DNA of 23,316 bases from an uncultured Mitsuokella sp. (lineage in GTDB: Bacteria > Bacillota > Negativicutes > Selenomonadales > Selenomonadaceae): positions 1-23,316 of the forward strand of contig CAAGMF010000068.1 in the NCBI GenBank assembly GCA_900770895.1, read 5' to 3'. The translations under genes and the position numbers were made by a program. The stretch's first letter is position 1, and each line of letters opens with the position of its first letter. Shown piece by piece: positions 7,639-15,095 of the stretch. The notes under the pieces were generated by a model that saw only the letters and a list, made by a program, of their open reading frames with translations, did not search any database and was not told the origin of the DNA.

Positions 7639-8823
7639 TTAGTGGTTGGCCAGATTGTATATCTCGATGGCCGTGGCCTTGTCGAGCGGGTGGAAACAGC
7701 CGATTTTCTTCGTATCGCCGGCCGTGAGCATATCGGCGAGCTCGTCGATGACGTGAGCGGGCTGCACGCCGATGGACAGCTCGCTGAAGCAGGTCGGCAT
7801 ATGAAGCGAGCGGAAGAATTCGACGGTCTTCTTTATGCCGGCCTGAGCCCGCTCCTCGGGCGTACCAGCGGTGACATCCCAGACCGCCTCGGCATAGTGC
7901 GCGAAGCGCTCCACATCGTCCTTGTACATGTAGCTGGCCCATGAGCCCCAGAGCGCGGTCAGTGACTCGCCGTGCGTGACGTCGAAGCGGCCGCTGAGCT
8001 CATGCCCCAGACGATGAACGGAGAAATCCTTATGCCGGCCGAGCTCTGTGAAATTGCAGTGCGATACGCTGCCGCACCACATGATTTCACTCATGGCATC
8101 GTAGTTGTGCGGATCTGCCGTGATGACCGGAGCGACCTCGATGAGCGTGCGCAGCAGCGACTCGGCGACGCGGTCCGTGAACAGATTGGGCTCCTTTACA
8201 TCAGTGAAATAACGCTCCAATGTGTGCATGTATATATCGCAGAGGCCGCAGATGATCTGATGGAGCGGCGCGCTCATGGCGAGCTCCGGATTCAGGAACG
8301 ATATCACAGGGCGGTTGAGCTGGGTGTTCAGGCCCTGCTTCTTTCCGGTATCCTCATTCGTCAGCACGGCCGAGTCACTCGTCTCGCTGCCAGCGGCGGC
8401 GAGAGTCAGCACCGTGGCGATCGGCAGGGTTTTCTCGAGTTTTACGGCTCCCGTCCAGAAATCCCAGATATCGACATCAGGGTTGGCCGCGCCGTGGGCG
8501 ATGGCCTTGGCAGAGTCGATGACGGAGCCGCCGCCGATGCCGAGCACGAAATCAGCCCCGCAGGCGACAGCCTCCAGGATGCACTTGCGCACGAGCCCGA
8601 CGCGCGGATTCGGCTGGACGCCGCCGCGCACCTCGAAGGCCAGACCGCCCTCGGTCAGCAGGCGCTCGATATGGGCGAGCAGGCCGCTCCTGACGACGGA
8701 GCCGCCGCCGTAGACGATGAAGACCTTGGTCGCGCCATAGGCGCGCAGTTTCTGCGCGATGCTATCCTCGGCATGGCGTCCGAATACGACCTCGGTCGGA
8801 CATTGAAAATCAAAACTCTGCAT
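7639..8823 (-). CDS. Iron-containing alcohol dehydrogenase (YqhD/BdhA-like)
   Basis: NAD(P)H-dependent group III alcohol dehydrogenase of 394 residues, which in fermenters reduces aldehydes such as butyraldehyde or acetaldehyde. The start is placed at ATG 8823, 7 bases after AGGAGGG. A TTG two codons earlier would sit only one base from the ribosome site. The Rossmann-like N-terminal half has the nucleotide loop GIGGGSVIDSAK (GGGS 97-100). Metal ligands are D196 and H200 in CDIYMHTLE, H270 in SVHRLGHELSG and H284 in VTHGES. Overall it resembles the butanol dehydrogenase/YqhD branch rather than FucO. It stands alone and converges on dfx. Its real substrate is not determined by the sequence. 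Confidence 0.92.
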   Translation of the reverse strand: MQSFDFQCPTEVVFGRHAEDSIAQKLRAYGATKVFIVYGGGSVVRSGLLAHIERLLTEGGLAFEVRGGVQPNPRVGLVRKCILEAVACGADFVLGIGGGSVIDSAKAIAHGAANPDVDIWDFWTGAVKLEKTLPIATVLTLAAAGSETSDSAVLTNEDTGKKQGLNTQLNRPVISFLNPELAMSAPLHQIICGLCDIYMHTLERYFTDVKEPNLFTDRVAESLLRTLIEVAPVITADPHNYDAMSEIMWCGSVSHCNFTELGRHKDFSVHRLGHELSGRFDVTHGESLTALWGSWASYMYKDDVERFAHYAEAVWDVTAGTPEERAQAGIKKTVEFFRSLHMPTCFSELSIGVQPAHVIDELADMLTAGDTKKIGCFHPLDKATAIEIYNLANH

Positions 8824-8916
8824 ATTCAATCCCTCCTATTGACTGCTATTACTACCTATTAAATTAGCCAAAAAACGGCGACTTCCTGCCGATGGGAGAA
8901 ATTTCCCAAGAAGAAC

Positions 8917-8945
8917 TTTCCATGTCCCTCCGAAACTGCTATAAT
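8917..8945 (+). promoter_or_regulatory. Promoter of the SGNH hydrolase gene
   Basis: TTTCCA (8917-8922), 17-base spacer, TATAAT (8940-8945). The start codon lies 67-85 bases downstream. It lies between the divergent alcohol dehydrogenase and hydrolase genes. Confidence 0.55.
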
Positions 8946-9030
8946 TTAGAGTGTTGTCCCTAGTGGACGGCAGCCGGGTATTTCGTTCGTTGACAGATGG
9001 GAAGGATACGTCATTTTTTCGTTTGAACAT

Positions 9031-10455
9031 TTGCTACATATCAATATAAAGCAGACGGGGCTGGCTCTGCTGCTGGCGGCTTGCCTGACAGGGAGCGCGT
9101 CCGTGCAGGCGGCTCCGCCTGCGGGCGGGGAGCGCACGACGGGGGCCGCCGTACAGGCGACTGCTAGTACCCGGCAGATTCCACAGCGCGGTCAGGTGAT
9201 CCGCACGGCGGAATCGGCGACGGATACGGCTGAGGCTGCGGCGTCTGAGTCACCGGTGAAGGATGTTCTGCTGACCTGGCCCCATGTGGCCGGGGCTGTG
9301 CAGTATCAGGTCGTTCTGCTGCGCACCGACAGCCCGAGCCATGAGCCGGATAACCTCGTCTATACGATGGATAATGTGAATACGAATGGCTGCGATATGC
9401 CGCTGTCCCACTTTGGCACGGCAGCGCGCAGCTTTTACTGGCAGGTCTGCGCACTGGACCGGTACGGACACGCGCTCGGCAAGTTCTCAACTCCACAGCC
9501 GGTATCGGCGGGACGCTTCAATATGACGGCACCGGAGCCGAATACCGAGTTCGACAAGATGGACTATATGATGACGTATCCGGTATTTGCCTGGATTCCG
9601 CAGCAGGGCGCCTGGCACCACGAGGTACAGGTATTCCGCCGCAAGATGCTGCGCGACGACCTCATCCGCACGCTGTCAGCCGATGAGTACATGGTCTACG
9701 AGAATGGCGGCTACACGGTGCCAGGACGCTATTTCTGGCGGGTGCGGGCCGTGACGGCTGATGGTGAGCCGCTGTCGGACTGGTCGCGCAAAACAGAGTT
9801 CGAGGTCAAGGCTCCCTGCCCGTTCGCCGCTCTGGGCGACAGCATCACGCATGGTGGCGGGGCAATGTCGGTATCAGGAGCATCGCTCATATACGATTGG
9901 GAGACATACTCCGAGGTCCCGGTGAAGAACATCGGCTTCAGTGGCGACACGACGCAGGCCATGCTGAACCGGTTCGAGACGGATGTGCTGCCATTCTCGC
10001 CAAGCGTCCTCGTCATCATGGGCGGCGTGAATGACTACCGGGGCGGGACGATGGGCTCGCAGACTGTGCAGAATCTCATCGCCATACGCGATAAATGCCT
10101 GACCTATGGCATCGTACCGGTGTTCCTGACGGTCACGCCGATCAATCCGGCCTATATCGCGCAGAGCGCCGATATCGAGACACCGCCCTCGGACTGGCAG
10201 GCTCATCGCGCCTATATCAATAACTGGATCATGGTCCAGCGCTACCATATAGATACGGCGTCGGCTCTGACCGATGACCAGGGCTGGCTGCGCTCGGACT
10301 ACACGACCGACGGCCTCCACCCCGACTACATGGGCAAGAAGCTCATCGGAGAGAAAGTCGGACGCTATCTGAAAGACAATTTCCCGTGGCTGCTCGACCG
10401 GACTCCGGGGAAAAAGCCGATACCGAAGTACGCTTCCAGCTGCGCAGACTGGTGA
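9031..10455 (+). CDS. Exported SGNH/GDSL hydrolase with two Ig/Fn3-like domains
   Basis: Secreted or periplasmic esterase-like protein of 474 residues. A signal peptide occupies residues 1-27 (LALLLAACLTGSASVQA). A low-complexity linker follows to about 75, then two beta-sandwich domains of Fn3/Ig character (about 76-160 and 165-260, with LTWPHVAGAVQYQV, FYWQV and RYFWRVRA strands). The SGNH catalytic domain has all blocks: S271 (GDSIT), G305 (GFSGDTT), N334 (GGVND), and D427 and H430 (DGLHPD). The family removes acyl or acetyl groups from lipids or polysaccharides; the substrate here is unknown. The beta domains suggest binding to cell wall or glycan. The start is uncertain: TTG 9031 lacks a ribosome site at normal distance, while an in-frame ATT at 9013 sits 6 bases after AAGGA. 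Confidence 0.85.
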   Translation: MLHINIKQTGLALLLAACLTGSASVQAAPPAGGERTTGAAVQATASTRQIPQRGQVIRTAESATDTAEAAASESPVKDVLLTWPHVAGAVQYQVVLLRTDSPSHEPDNLVYTMDNVNTNGCDMPLSHFGTAARSFYWQVCALDRYGHALGKFSTPQPVSAGRFNMTAPEPNTEFDKMDYMMTYPVFAWIPQQGAWHHEVQVFRRKMLRDDLIRTLSADEYMVYENGGYTVPGRYFWRVRAVTADGEPLSDWSRKTEFEVKAPCPFAALGDSITHGGGAMSVSGASLIYDWETYSEVPVKNIGFSGDTTQAMLNRFETDVLPFSPSVLVIMGGVNDYRGGTMGSQTVQNLIAIRDKCLTYGIVPVFLTVTPINPAYIAQSADIETPPSDWQAHRAYINNWIMVQRYHIDTASALTDDQGWLRSDYTTDGLHPDYMGKKLIGEKVGRYLKDNFPWLLDRTPGKKPIPKYASSCADW

Positions 10456-10522
10456 TAGGCCATATAGACACCGATCAAGCCACCGAGCCAGCACCGCCTG
10501 CTTCGGATTTCTGAACATGCAT

Positions 10523-10558
10523 AAGAGCACTTGCTGATAATCAGTGAGTGCTCTTTTC
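10523..10558 (+). terminator. Terminator after the SGNH hydrolase gene
   Basis: AAGAGCACT (10523-10531) pairs with AGTGCTCTT (10547-10555), with a further inner CTGA/TCAG stem, followed by TTTTCC. Confidence 0.85.
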
Positions 10559-10617
10559 CGTATGTTCGTAGTAAAGCCAGGCTGCCCCCACTGGGGGATG
10601 CGTTATTCATTTTCCTG

Positions 10618-10647
10618 CTGGCAAAATATGGGCATTGGCGTTATAAT
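10618..10647 (+). promoter_or_regulatory. Probable metA promoter
   Basis: A perfect TATAAT (10642-10647) with a weak -35 (CTGGCA 10618-10623, 18-base spacing). Transcription from here gives a leader of about 75 bases before metA. Confidence 0.5.
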
Positions 10648-10676
10648 TAAATCGTGTGTGTACAGAAGACATCATC

Positions 10677-10707
10677 GTGTCGCTGTCGGCGGCACTTTTG
10701 TTATTTG
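10677..10707 (+). promoter_or_regulatory. metA: Possible attenuator in the metA leader
   Basis: GTGTCGC (10677-10683) pairs with GCGGCAC (10689-10695, one G-U pair) around a 5-base loop, and TTTTGTTATTT follows at once. This is a terminator-like hairpin between the promoter and the metA start. I do not recognise a SAM riboswitch or T-box around it. Confidence 0.4.
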
Positions 10708-10730
10708 TCAAGGGAAAGGGAAGTGGCCTT

Positions 10731-11666
10731 ATGCCGATCAAGATACCCAGCAATCTGCCTGCAGCCCAGATACTGGAAAATGAGAATATATTCGTCATGG
10801 ATGCGGACCGGGCGTATCGTCAGGATATCCGTCCGCTTCATATATTGATTCTGAATCTAATGCCGATCAAGTATGTGACCGAGACGCAGTTCCTGCGGTT
10901 GCTCAGTAATACGCCGCTGCAGGTCGAGGTCGATTTCATCTATACGAAATCATGGACGCCGTCGCATACGCCGCAGCAGTATTTGTCGGAGTTCTACGGC
11001 ACATTTGACGATGTGCGCTATCGCAACTACGATGGCATGATCATCACGGGTGCGCCGGTCGAGAATATGGACTTCGAGGAGGTCGCGTACTGGGATGAGG
11101 TCGCGGAGATCATGGAGTGGTCGAAGACGCATGTCTACTCGACGTTCCATGTCTGCTGGGGCGCTCAGGCCGGACTCTACTATCACTATGGCATCCCGAA
11201 ATACCAGGTGCCGGAGAAGATATTCGGCGTCTACAAGCATCATCTCTGCGTCGAGCATGAGATGTTGTTCCGCGGCTTTGATGATGAGTTCTATGTGCCG
11301 CATTCGCGTCATACGGAGGAGCACAAGGAGGACATCCTGAAGGTGCCACAGCTGACGATACTGGCCGAGGCAGAGGGTGATGCCGGTGTCTACGCCATCG
11401 CGAATCTGAAGCGGCGCCAGTTCTTCATCACCGGTCATGCCGAGTATGATCCGCTGACGCTGCGCGATGAGTACGAGCGCGATAAGAAAGCGGGCCTGAA
11501 TCCGAAGATTCCGCAGAACTATTATCCTGATGATGACCCGACGCAGCAGCCGGTCGTGCGCTGGCGCAGCGTGGCACATCTGCTTTTCGCGAACTGGCTG
11601 AACTACTATGTCTATCAGGAGACTCCATACGAGATCGATACCATACCGGATAGCAAGATAGAGTAA
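10731..11666 (+). CDS. metA: Homoserine O-acyltransferase (MetA family, probably acetyl-CoA type)
   Basis: First committed step of methionine synthesis: acylates the hydroxyl of L-homoserine. It has 311 residues. The start at 10731 gives the family's usual opening (MPIKIPSNLPA, compare E. coli MPIRVPDELPA); a longer in-frame reading has no support. The nucleophile is C142 (STFHVCWGAQAG), and the His-Glu pair lies in FFITGHAEYD (H236, E238). Residue 111 is Glu (TGAPVENMDF). Published work on Bacillus cereus and E. coli MetA links Glu111 to acetyl-CoA use and Gly111 to succinyl-CoA use, so this enzyme is predicted to make O-acetylhomoserine despite its name. No other methionine gene is adjacent. 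The leader may control expression. Confidence 0.93.
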   Translation: MPIKIPSNLPAAQILENENIFVMDADRAYRQDIRPLHILILNLMPIKYVTETQFLRLLSNTPLQVEVDFIYTKSWTPSHTPQQYLSEFYGTFDDVRYRNYDGMIITGAPVENMDFEEVAYWDEVAEIMEWSKTHVYSTFHVCWGAQAGLYYHYGIPKYQVPEKIFGVYKHHLCVEHEMLFRGFDDEFYVPHSRHTEEHKEDILKVPQLTILAEAEGDAGVYAIANLKRRQFFITGHAEYDPLTLRDEYERDKKAGLNPKIPQNYYPDDDPTQQPVVRWRSVAHLLFANWLNYYVYQETPYEIDTIPDSKIE

Positions 11667-11802
11667 GCGACACTGCTGGCAGACGGAGCGCAGGTTCAGC
11701 ATGTTTTCAGCTCGTTGTGTTAGTATATAGGTATGATAGGCAGGCGGATGCTGCCGGCAGGGCGGTATCCGGGCAGGAAGATTTCTTTGTGGAGTGATTA
11801 TA

Positions 11803-12396
11803 TTGCATATAGCTCGGACAGGCCGCCGCTGGCTGGCTGGCTGCCTTTTAGCCGGTGCGGTGTTCGGTCTCTGGGGACTGATGCCGGCGGCTGCTGGCGC
11901 TGAATCGGTAAAGGTGCCGGAGGATATCTATAAATGGGTGCAGTCGAGCGCCCGCCAGGACTATTTTTTCAACAAGCAGCAGATGCGCTATGGCGTGACG
12001 AATGGGAAGGTGGACAAGAACATCCTGATCGTGCCGACACTGCGTGTCTACGACGATGTGCAGATACGGGACATCGTCACGAAGCGCCGCTGGCGCCATC
12101 AGCCACTCGATGGCTACAACCGGCTTTCCTGTGCGGCGGAGTATCTGCGGTTCGACCTCAGGAAGCACGAGGTCGAGGTGCTCGAGCATGATGATCTCGA
12201 TGACCAGTGGGGCACGATATCCCAGAGCTTCAATACCGAGAAGGACGACTATGAGCAGCGGGCGGAGCGCGATCCGGAGCGGATTTTCTATAAAGCGATA
12301 CTGGACTATGCGGCGCAGCATCCCGAGGATATGGAGCAGCGGGCCCAGTGGGTGATAAGCGAGGCTGAAAAGCACGGCACGGATGTGCCTTACTGA
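11803..12396 (+). CDS. Small exported protein of unknown function
   Basis: A protein of 197 residues that I do not recognise. It begins with a signal peptide (MHIARTGRRWLAG, hydrophobic LLAGAVFGLWGLMPAA, then AGAES). The mature part is charged and helical-looking, rich in Asp, Glu, Arg and Gln, with YKWVQSSARQDYFFNKQQMRYG near its start. It has only one cysteine (in RLSCAAEY) after the signal region and no transmembrane helix. The start is uncertain: TTG 11803 has GGAG 8 bases upstream, whereas GTG 11794 overlaps that site. Its stop lies only 10 bases before hydE, so the two are probably co-transcribed, but nothing in the protein points to hydrogenase assembly. No convincing promoter is seen in the 136 bases after metA. 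Confidence 0.75.
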   Translation: MHIARTGRRWLAGCLLAGAVFGLWGLMPAAAGAESVKVPEDIYKWVQSSARQDYFFNKQQMRYGVTNGKVDKNILIVPTLRVYDDVQIRDIVTKRRWRHQPLDGYNRLSCAAEYLRFDLRKHEVEVLEHDDLDDQWGTISQSFNTEKDDYEQRAERDPERIFYKAILDYAAQHPEDMEQRAQWVISEAEKHGTDVPY

Positions 12397-12406
12397 TGGT
12401 GGTATT

Positions 12407-13462
12407 ATGTCTGAATATACGGCTTTGATAGAGAAAGCAGAGCAGCGTCACGAGCTCACGGAGCAGGAACTCGTGACGCTGCTTGGCGCGCCTGAATGCG
12501 AGGAGGAGCTGGCGGCTGCGGCTGACCGCGTGCGGCATGATTATGTCGGCGATGGGGTGCATCTGCGCGGGCTCATCGAGTTCTCGAATATCTGCCGCAA
12601 TGATTGCTGCTACTGCGGTCTGCGGCACAGCAATGGCCGGCTCGAGCGCTATCGCCTCGGTGCCGATGAGATCGTGGAGCTGGCGCGGCGGGCCCGGGGC
12701 TATGGCTATCGCACGGTCGTGCTGCAGTCCGGCGAGGATATGCAGTTCACGGTGCCGGTGCTCGAGGATATCCTGCGCCGCATAAAGGCTCTGGACCTCG
12801 CGATCACCCTGTCCATCGGCGAGCGGAGCCGCGAGGAATATGCGGCATTCCGGGCGGCGGGCGCTGACCGCTATCTGCTGCGCATCGAGACGACGGACGC
12901 CGAGCTCTACGAGCGCTATGACCCCGGCATGAGCTGGGAGAACCGTCGGCGCTGTCTGCGCGACCTGAAGGAGCTCGGCTACGAGGTCGGCACGGGGACG
13001 CTCATCGGGCTGCCGGGGCAGACGCTCGCGATGCTCGCGCGCGATATCCTGTGGTATCAGGAGATCGATGCCGATATGCTCGGCATCGGACCGCTCATCC
13101 CGAATGGCGACACGCCGCTCGGGACGGCGGCTCCGGGCGACTGGCATCTGACACGGCGCATGGTGTCGCTGCTGCGGCTGCTGCTGCCGGAGGCGAATAT
13201 CCCGGCGACGACGGCGATGGAGACGATGCAGGCGGGCGGCCGGGAGATCATCCTGAGCTCGGGCGCGAATGTCGTCATGCCGAATGTGACTGAGGGTGAC
13301 TACCGGCGCAAATACGCGCTGTATCCGGGCAAGATCTGCGTAGCGGATACGCCGGCGGATTGCCGGGCGTGCATGGGCGGCCGCATAAAGGCTATGGGCC
13401 GCTATGTCGCGACGGACAAGGGCTGGCGCCATCATGGCGGGCGGCCCGCAGCTGGCGCGTGA
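12407..13462 (+). CDS. hydE: [FeFe]-hydrogenase maturation radical SAM enzyme HydE
   Basis: Cytoplasmic radical SAM enzyme of 351 residues that helps build the H-cluster diiron subsite of [FeFe]-hydrogenase, with HydF and HydG. The radical SAM motif is C63-x3-C67-x2-C70 in FSNICRNDCCYCGLR, the form seen in HydE. The C-terminal cysteine triad C311-x7-C319-x2-C322 (CVADTPADCRAC) marks the optional second Fe-S cluster. QSGED and GTGTLIGLPGQT fit the HydE/BioB fold. The start at 12407 is inferred from homology; the site before it (GGTGG) is weak, and coupling to the upstream gene is likely. The ROK kinase starts 40 bases after the stop. No hydF, hydG or hydrogenase gene lies in the window. PylB is a related alternative, but no pyrrolysine genes are seen. 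Confidence 0.92.
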   Translation: MSEYTALIEKAEQRHELTEQELVTLLGAPECEEELAAAADRVRHDYVGDGVHLRGLIEFSNICRNDCCYCGLRHSNGRLERYRLGADEIVELARRARGYGYRTVVLQSGEDMQFTVPVLEDILRRIKALDLAITLSIGERSREEYAAFRAAGADRYLLRIETTDAELYERYDPGMSWENRRRCLRDLKELGYEVGTGTLIGLPGQTLAMLARDILWYQEIDADMLGIGPLIPNGDTPLGTAAPGDWHLTRRMVSLLRLLLPEANIPATTAMETMQAGGREIILSSGANVVMPNVTEGDYRRKYALYPGKICVADTPADCRACMGGRIKAMGRYVATDKGWRHHGGRPAAGA

Positions 13463-13502
13463 TCCGATGGCTGGCAACGATGACGGACTCAGGAGGCGGA
13501 CA

Positions 13503-14411
13503 ATGAAATACATAACCATAGATATCGGCGGCACGGCGATCAAGCACGGAATCGCGACGGCGCAGGGCAGATTCGTGCAGCAGGGCGAGACCGCTTCACC
13601 GGCCCGGCAGGGCGCGGAGAAACTAGTGGCGGCTGTCTGCGATATCGTCAGGGACTATGAGGCCCGTCTGGGCAAGGAGCTTGGTGGTGTCGCGATCGAT
13701 ACGGCCGGCATCGTAGAACCTGGCGCACAGGGGCGCGTCATATTCGCCGGAGAGAGCAGTTTCCCCGGCTATACGGGGACGGCGCTCGCCCAGCGCGTAC
13801 GTGAGCAGTGCCAGCTCGGGGAACTGCCGCTCTATGTCGAGAATGATGTGAATGCAGCCGCGCTCGGCGAATACTGGCTCGGAGCGGCTCGCGGAGCAGC
13901 GTCGGCATTCATGATGACGGTGGGCACGGGGCTTGGCGGGGCGCTGCTCCGTCACGGCCGTGTCTGGCATGGTGCCGGTGGCAGTGCGGGCGAGATCGGC
14001 CAGATACCGCTGTCCGACGGGACTGGCACGCTGGAGACGCGCGCCTCGGTCAGCGGACTGCTGCAGAGTGTGGCGGCGGCCCGTCATGTGGATGCGGGGA
14101 CGCTCAGCGGTCGGCAGATATTCGATGAGGCGGCCGCCGGGGACGCGGTGGCCGCAGCGGCAATCGATGAGATGCTGGACAATCTGGCGCAGGCGCTGGC
14201 GCTGGTTTGCTGTATCGTGAACCCGGAGCTCATCGTGCTTGGCGGCGGCATCATGGCCCGCGAGGCCTATATCAGGCCCCGCCTCACGCAGCGGCTGGCG
14301 GAGCGCGTCGCTCCGGCGATGCGGGCTGGGACGCGGCTGGCATTTGCCGGACTCGGCAATCAGGCCGGACAGCTCGGTGCGCTCTATGCTTTGCTCCATG
14401 ACAGACATTGA
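13503..14411 (+). CDS. ROK-family sugar kinase without the zinc motif
   Basis: A 302-residue kinase of the ROK family (glucokinase, N-acetylmannosamine kinase, fructokinase, beta-glucoside kinase). The start at 13503 follows AGGAGG (13491-13496) by 6 bases. The phosphate loop is DIGGTAIK near the start, the catalytic aspartate is in ENDVNAAALGE, and TVGTGLGGALL and NPELIVLGGGI complete the ATP site. The usual zinc-binding pattern (ExGH plus three cysteines) is missing: the first part reads GEIGQ and the cysteine segment is replaced by GTLETRASVSG. The sugar is therefore hard to guess. It lies 40 bases after hydE and may be co-transcribed with it. No promoter is seen between them, and no clear terminator follows. 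Confidence 0.85.
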   Translation: MKYITIDIGGTAIKHGIATAQGRFVQQGETASPARQGAEKLVAAVCDIVRDYEARLGKELGGVAIDTAGIVEPGAQGRVIFAGESSFPGYTGTALAQRVREQCQLGELPLYVENDVNAAALGEYWLGAARGAASAFMMTVGTGLGGALLRHGRVWHGAGGSAGEIGQIPLSDGTGTLETRASVSGLLQSVAAARHVDAGTLSGRQIFDEAAAGDAVAAAAIDEMLDNLAQALALVCCIVNPELIVLGGGIMAREAYIRPRLTQRLAERVAPAMRAGTRLAFAGLGNQAGQLGALYALLHDRH

Positions 14412-14434
14412 TTGGGGTTGCCATTTGTTGCTAC

Positions 14435-14463
14435 TTGCAATTCCGACAATTAGGCGATATAAT
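14435..14463 (+). promoter_or_regulatory. Strong promoter of the small polar protein gene
   Basis: TTGCAA (14435-14440), 17-base spacer, perfect TATAAT (14458-14463), 47 bases before the start codon. Confidence 0.7.
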
Positions 14464-14510
14464 TCAAATATAGATGTAAGGTTTTCTACGGACAGAAAGG
14501 GGCAACGGAC

Positions 14511-14822
14511 ATGCTGATAGGAAAGTTGGGATTGAATACCATCGCTAATGAAACCGTGCAGAAAGGGTATGAGCAGACGCATGCGATTTCCCAGCGGGCG
14601 GGCGACTATTCGCGTGTATCGAATTTCGGTTCGGAGACGAAGATCGGCTCGTCGGTCTTCATCCAGTCGAATGAGCAGGCCGCTCGCGACGGCGAACAGG
14701 CTACAGCAGCCAATATGCAGGACGTTACGCATACCTTCGAGCAGTTCGAGGAGAAGCAGTCCTACACGCACAACGCGACGCTGGCGAATCTGCGCTCCAG
14801 CAATCTGGATATGCAGGCATGA
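14511..14822 (+). CDS. Small polar protein of unknown function
   Basis: A 103-residue protein that I do not recognise. The start at 14511 is well supported by AAAGGGG about 8 bases upstream and a strong promoter. It has no signal peptide, no transmembrane segment and no cysteine. It is rich in Gln, Asn, Thr, Ser and Ala. The second half (about 50-103) looks like a long amphipathic helix with repeated Gln-Ala and Glu-Gln pairs and ends in SSNLDMQA. The start MLIGKLGLNTI is the only hydrophobic part. A strong promoter, good ribosome site and very strong terminator make a compact, well-expressed single-gene unit. A structural or regulatory role is possible, but nothing specific can be claimed. 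Confidence 0.8.
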   Translation: MLIGKLGLNTIANETVQKGYEQTHAISQRAGDYSRVSNFGSETKIGSSVFIQSNEQAARDGEQATAANMQDVTHTFEQFEEKQSYTHNATLANLRSSNLDMQA

Positions 14823-14842
14823 GAGCTGGCAACATAACGACC

Positions 14843-14900
14843 AATAAAAGCCGCTGAACGACCATCTGATAGGATGGAGTTCAGCGGCTTTTATTTTATG
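14843..14900 (+). terminator. Strong terminator after the small polar protein gene
   Basis: Perfect 17-base stem (14843-14859 and 14879-14895) with an inner CCATC/GATGG stem, followed by a T-rich tract. The A-rich left end would make it work on the minus strand too. Confidence 0.93.
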
Positions 14901-14995
14901 TTAATCTGTGATATACCATTGGAAGGCCACTAGATACGGTAGGCGGTTAGCTCCTCGCAGAAAGGTCGAAATAAACCTGAAGCGAGGTGTTGCAA

Positions 14996-15061
14996 ATGCA
15001 TGAGACGACATTGCAGCTTTTTCTGCTGTTGATGATTCTGATCATCGCTAAACAAAAATAA
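14996..15061 (+). CDS. 21-residue hydrophobic peptide, candidate type I toxin
   Basis: A short open reading frame with start ATG 14996 and stop TAA 15059-15061. The peptide has four polar residues after Met (HETT), a core of about 13 strongly hydrophobic residues (LQLFLLLMILIIA) and a basic end (KQK). This is the build of membrane toxins of the Fst, TxpA and holin-like toxin groups. GAGG (14984-14987) is 8 bases upstream. CCTCGC (14953-14958) can pair with GCGAGG (14982-14987) and hide the ribosome site, as in many type I toxin mRNAs. The stop codon is part of the stem of a bidirectional terminator, another habit of these loci. The call is inferred from architecture; the peptide matches no family member that I can name with certainty. 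No clear -35/-10 pair is seen, and GATATA (14910-14915) is the best -10. Confidence 0.6.
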   Translation: MHETTLQLFLLLMILIIAKQK

Positions 15062-15095
15062 CCGCCCGAGCGCCCAAACTTGACGGTTACTTTTT
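15053..15095. terminator. Bidirectional terminator at the 3' end of the toxin-like gene
   Basis: TAACCG (15059-15064) pairs with CGGTTA (15084-15089), extended by AAAA/TTTT past one mismatch. Both strands end in a T-run. It would end the plus-strand peptide mRNA and the minus-strand RNA alike, leaving a shared complementary 3' end. Confidence 0.7.

Noticed and set aside
10648..10730. SAM riboswitch in the metA leader
   Set aside because: The leader is only about 75 bases and has none of the conserved multi-helix core; only a simple terminator-like hairpin is present.
11751..11760. CTGCCGGCAG palindrome before the exported protein gene as an operator
   Set aside because: A 10-base palindrome in GC-rich DNA is expected by chance, and no convincing promoter lies next to it.
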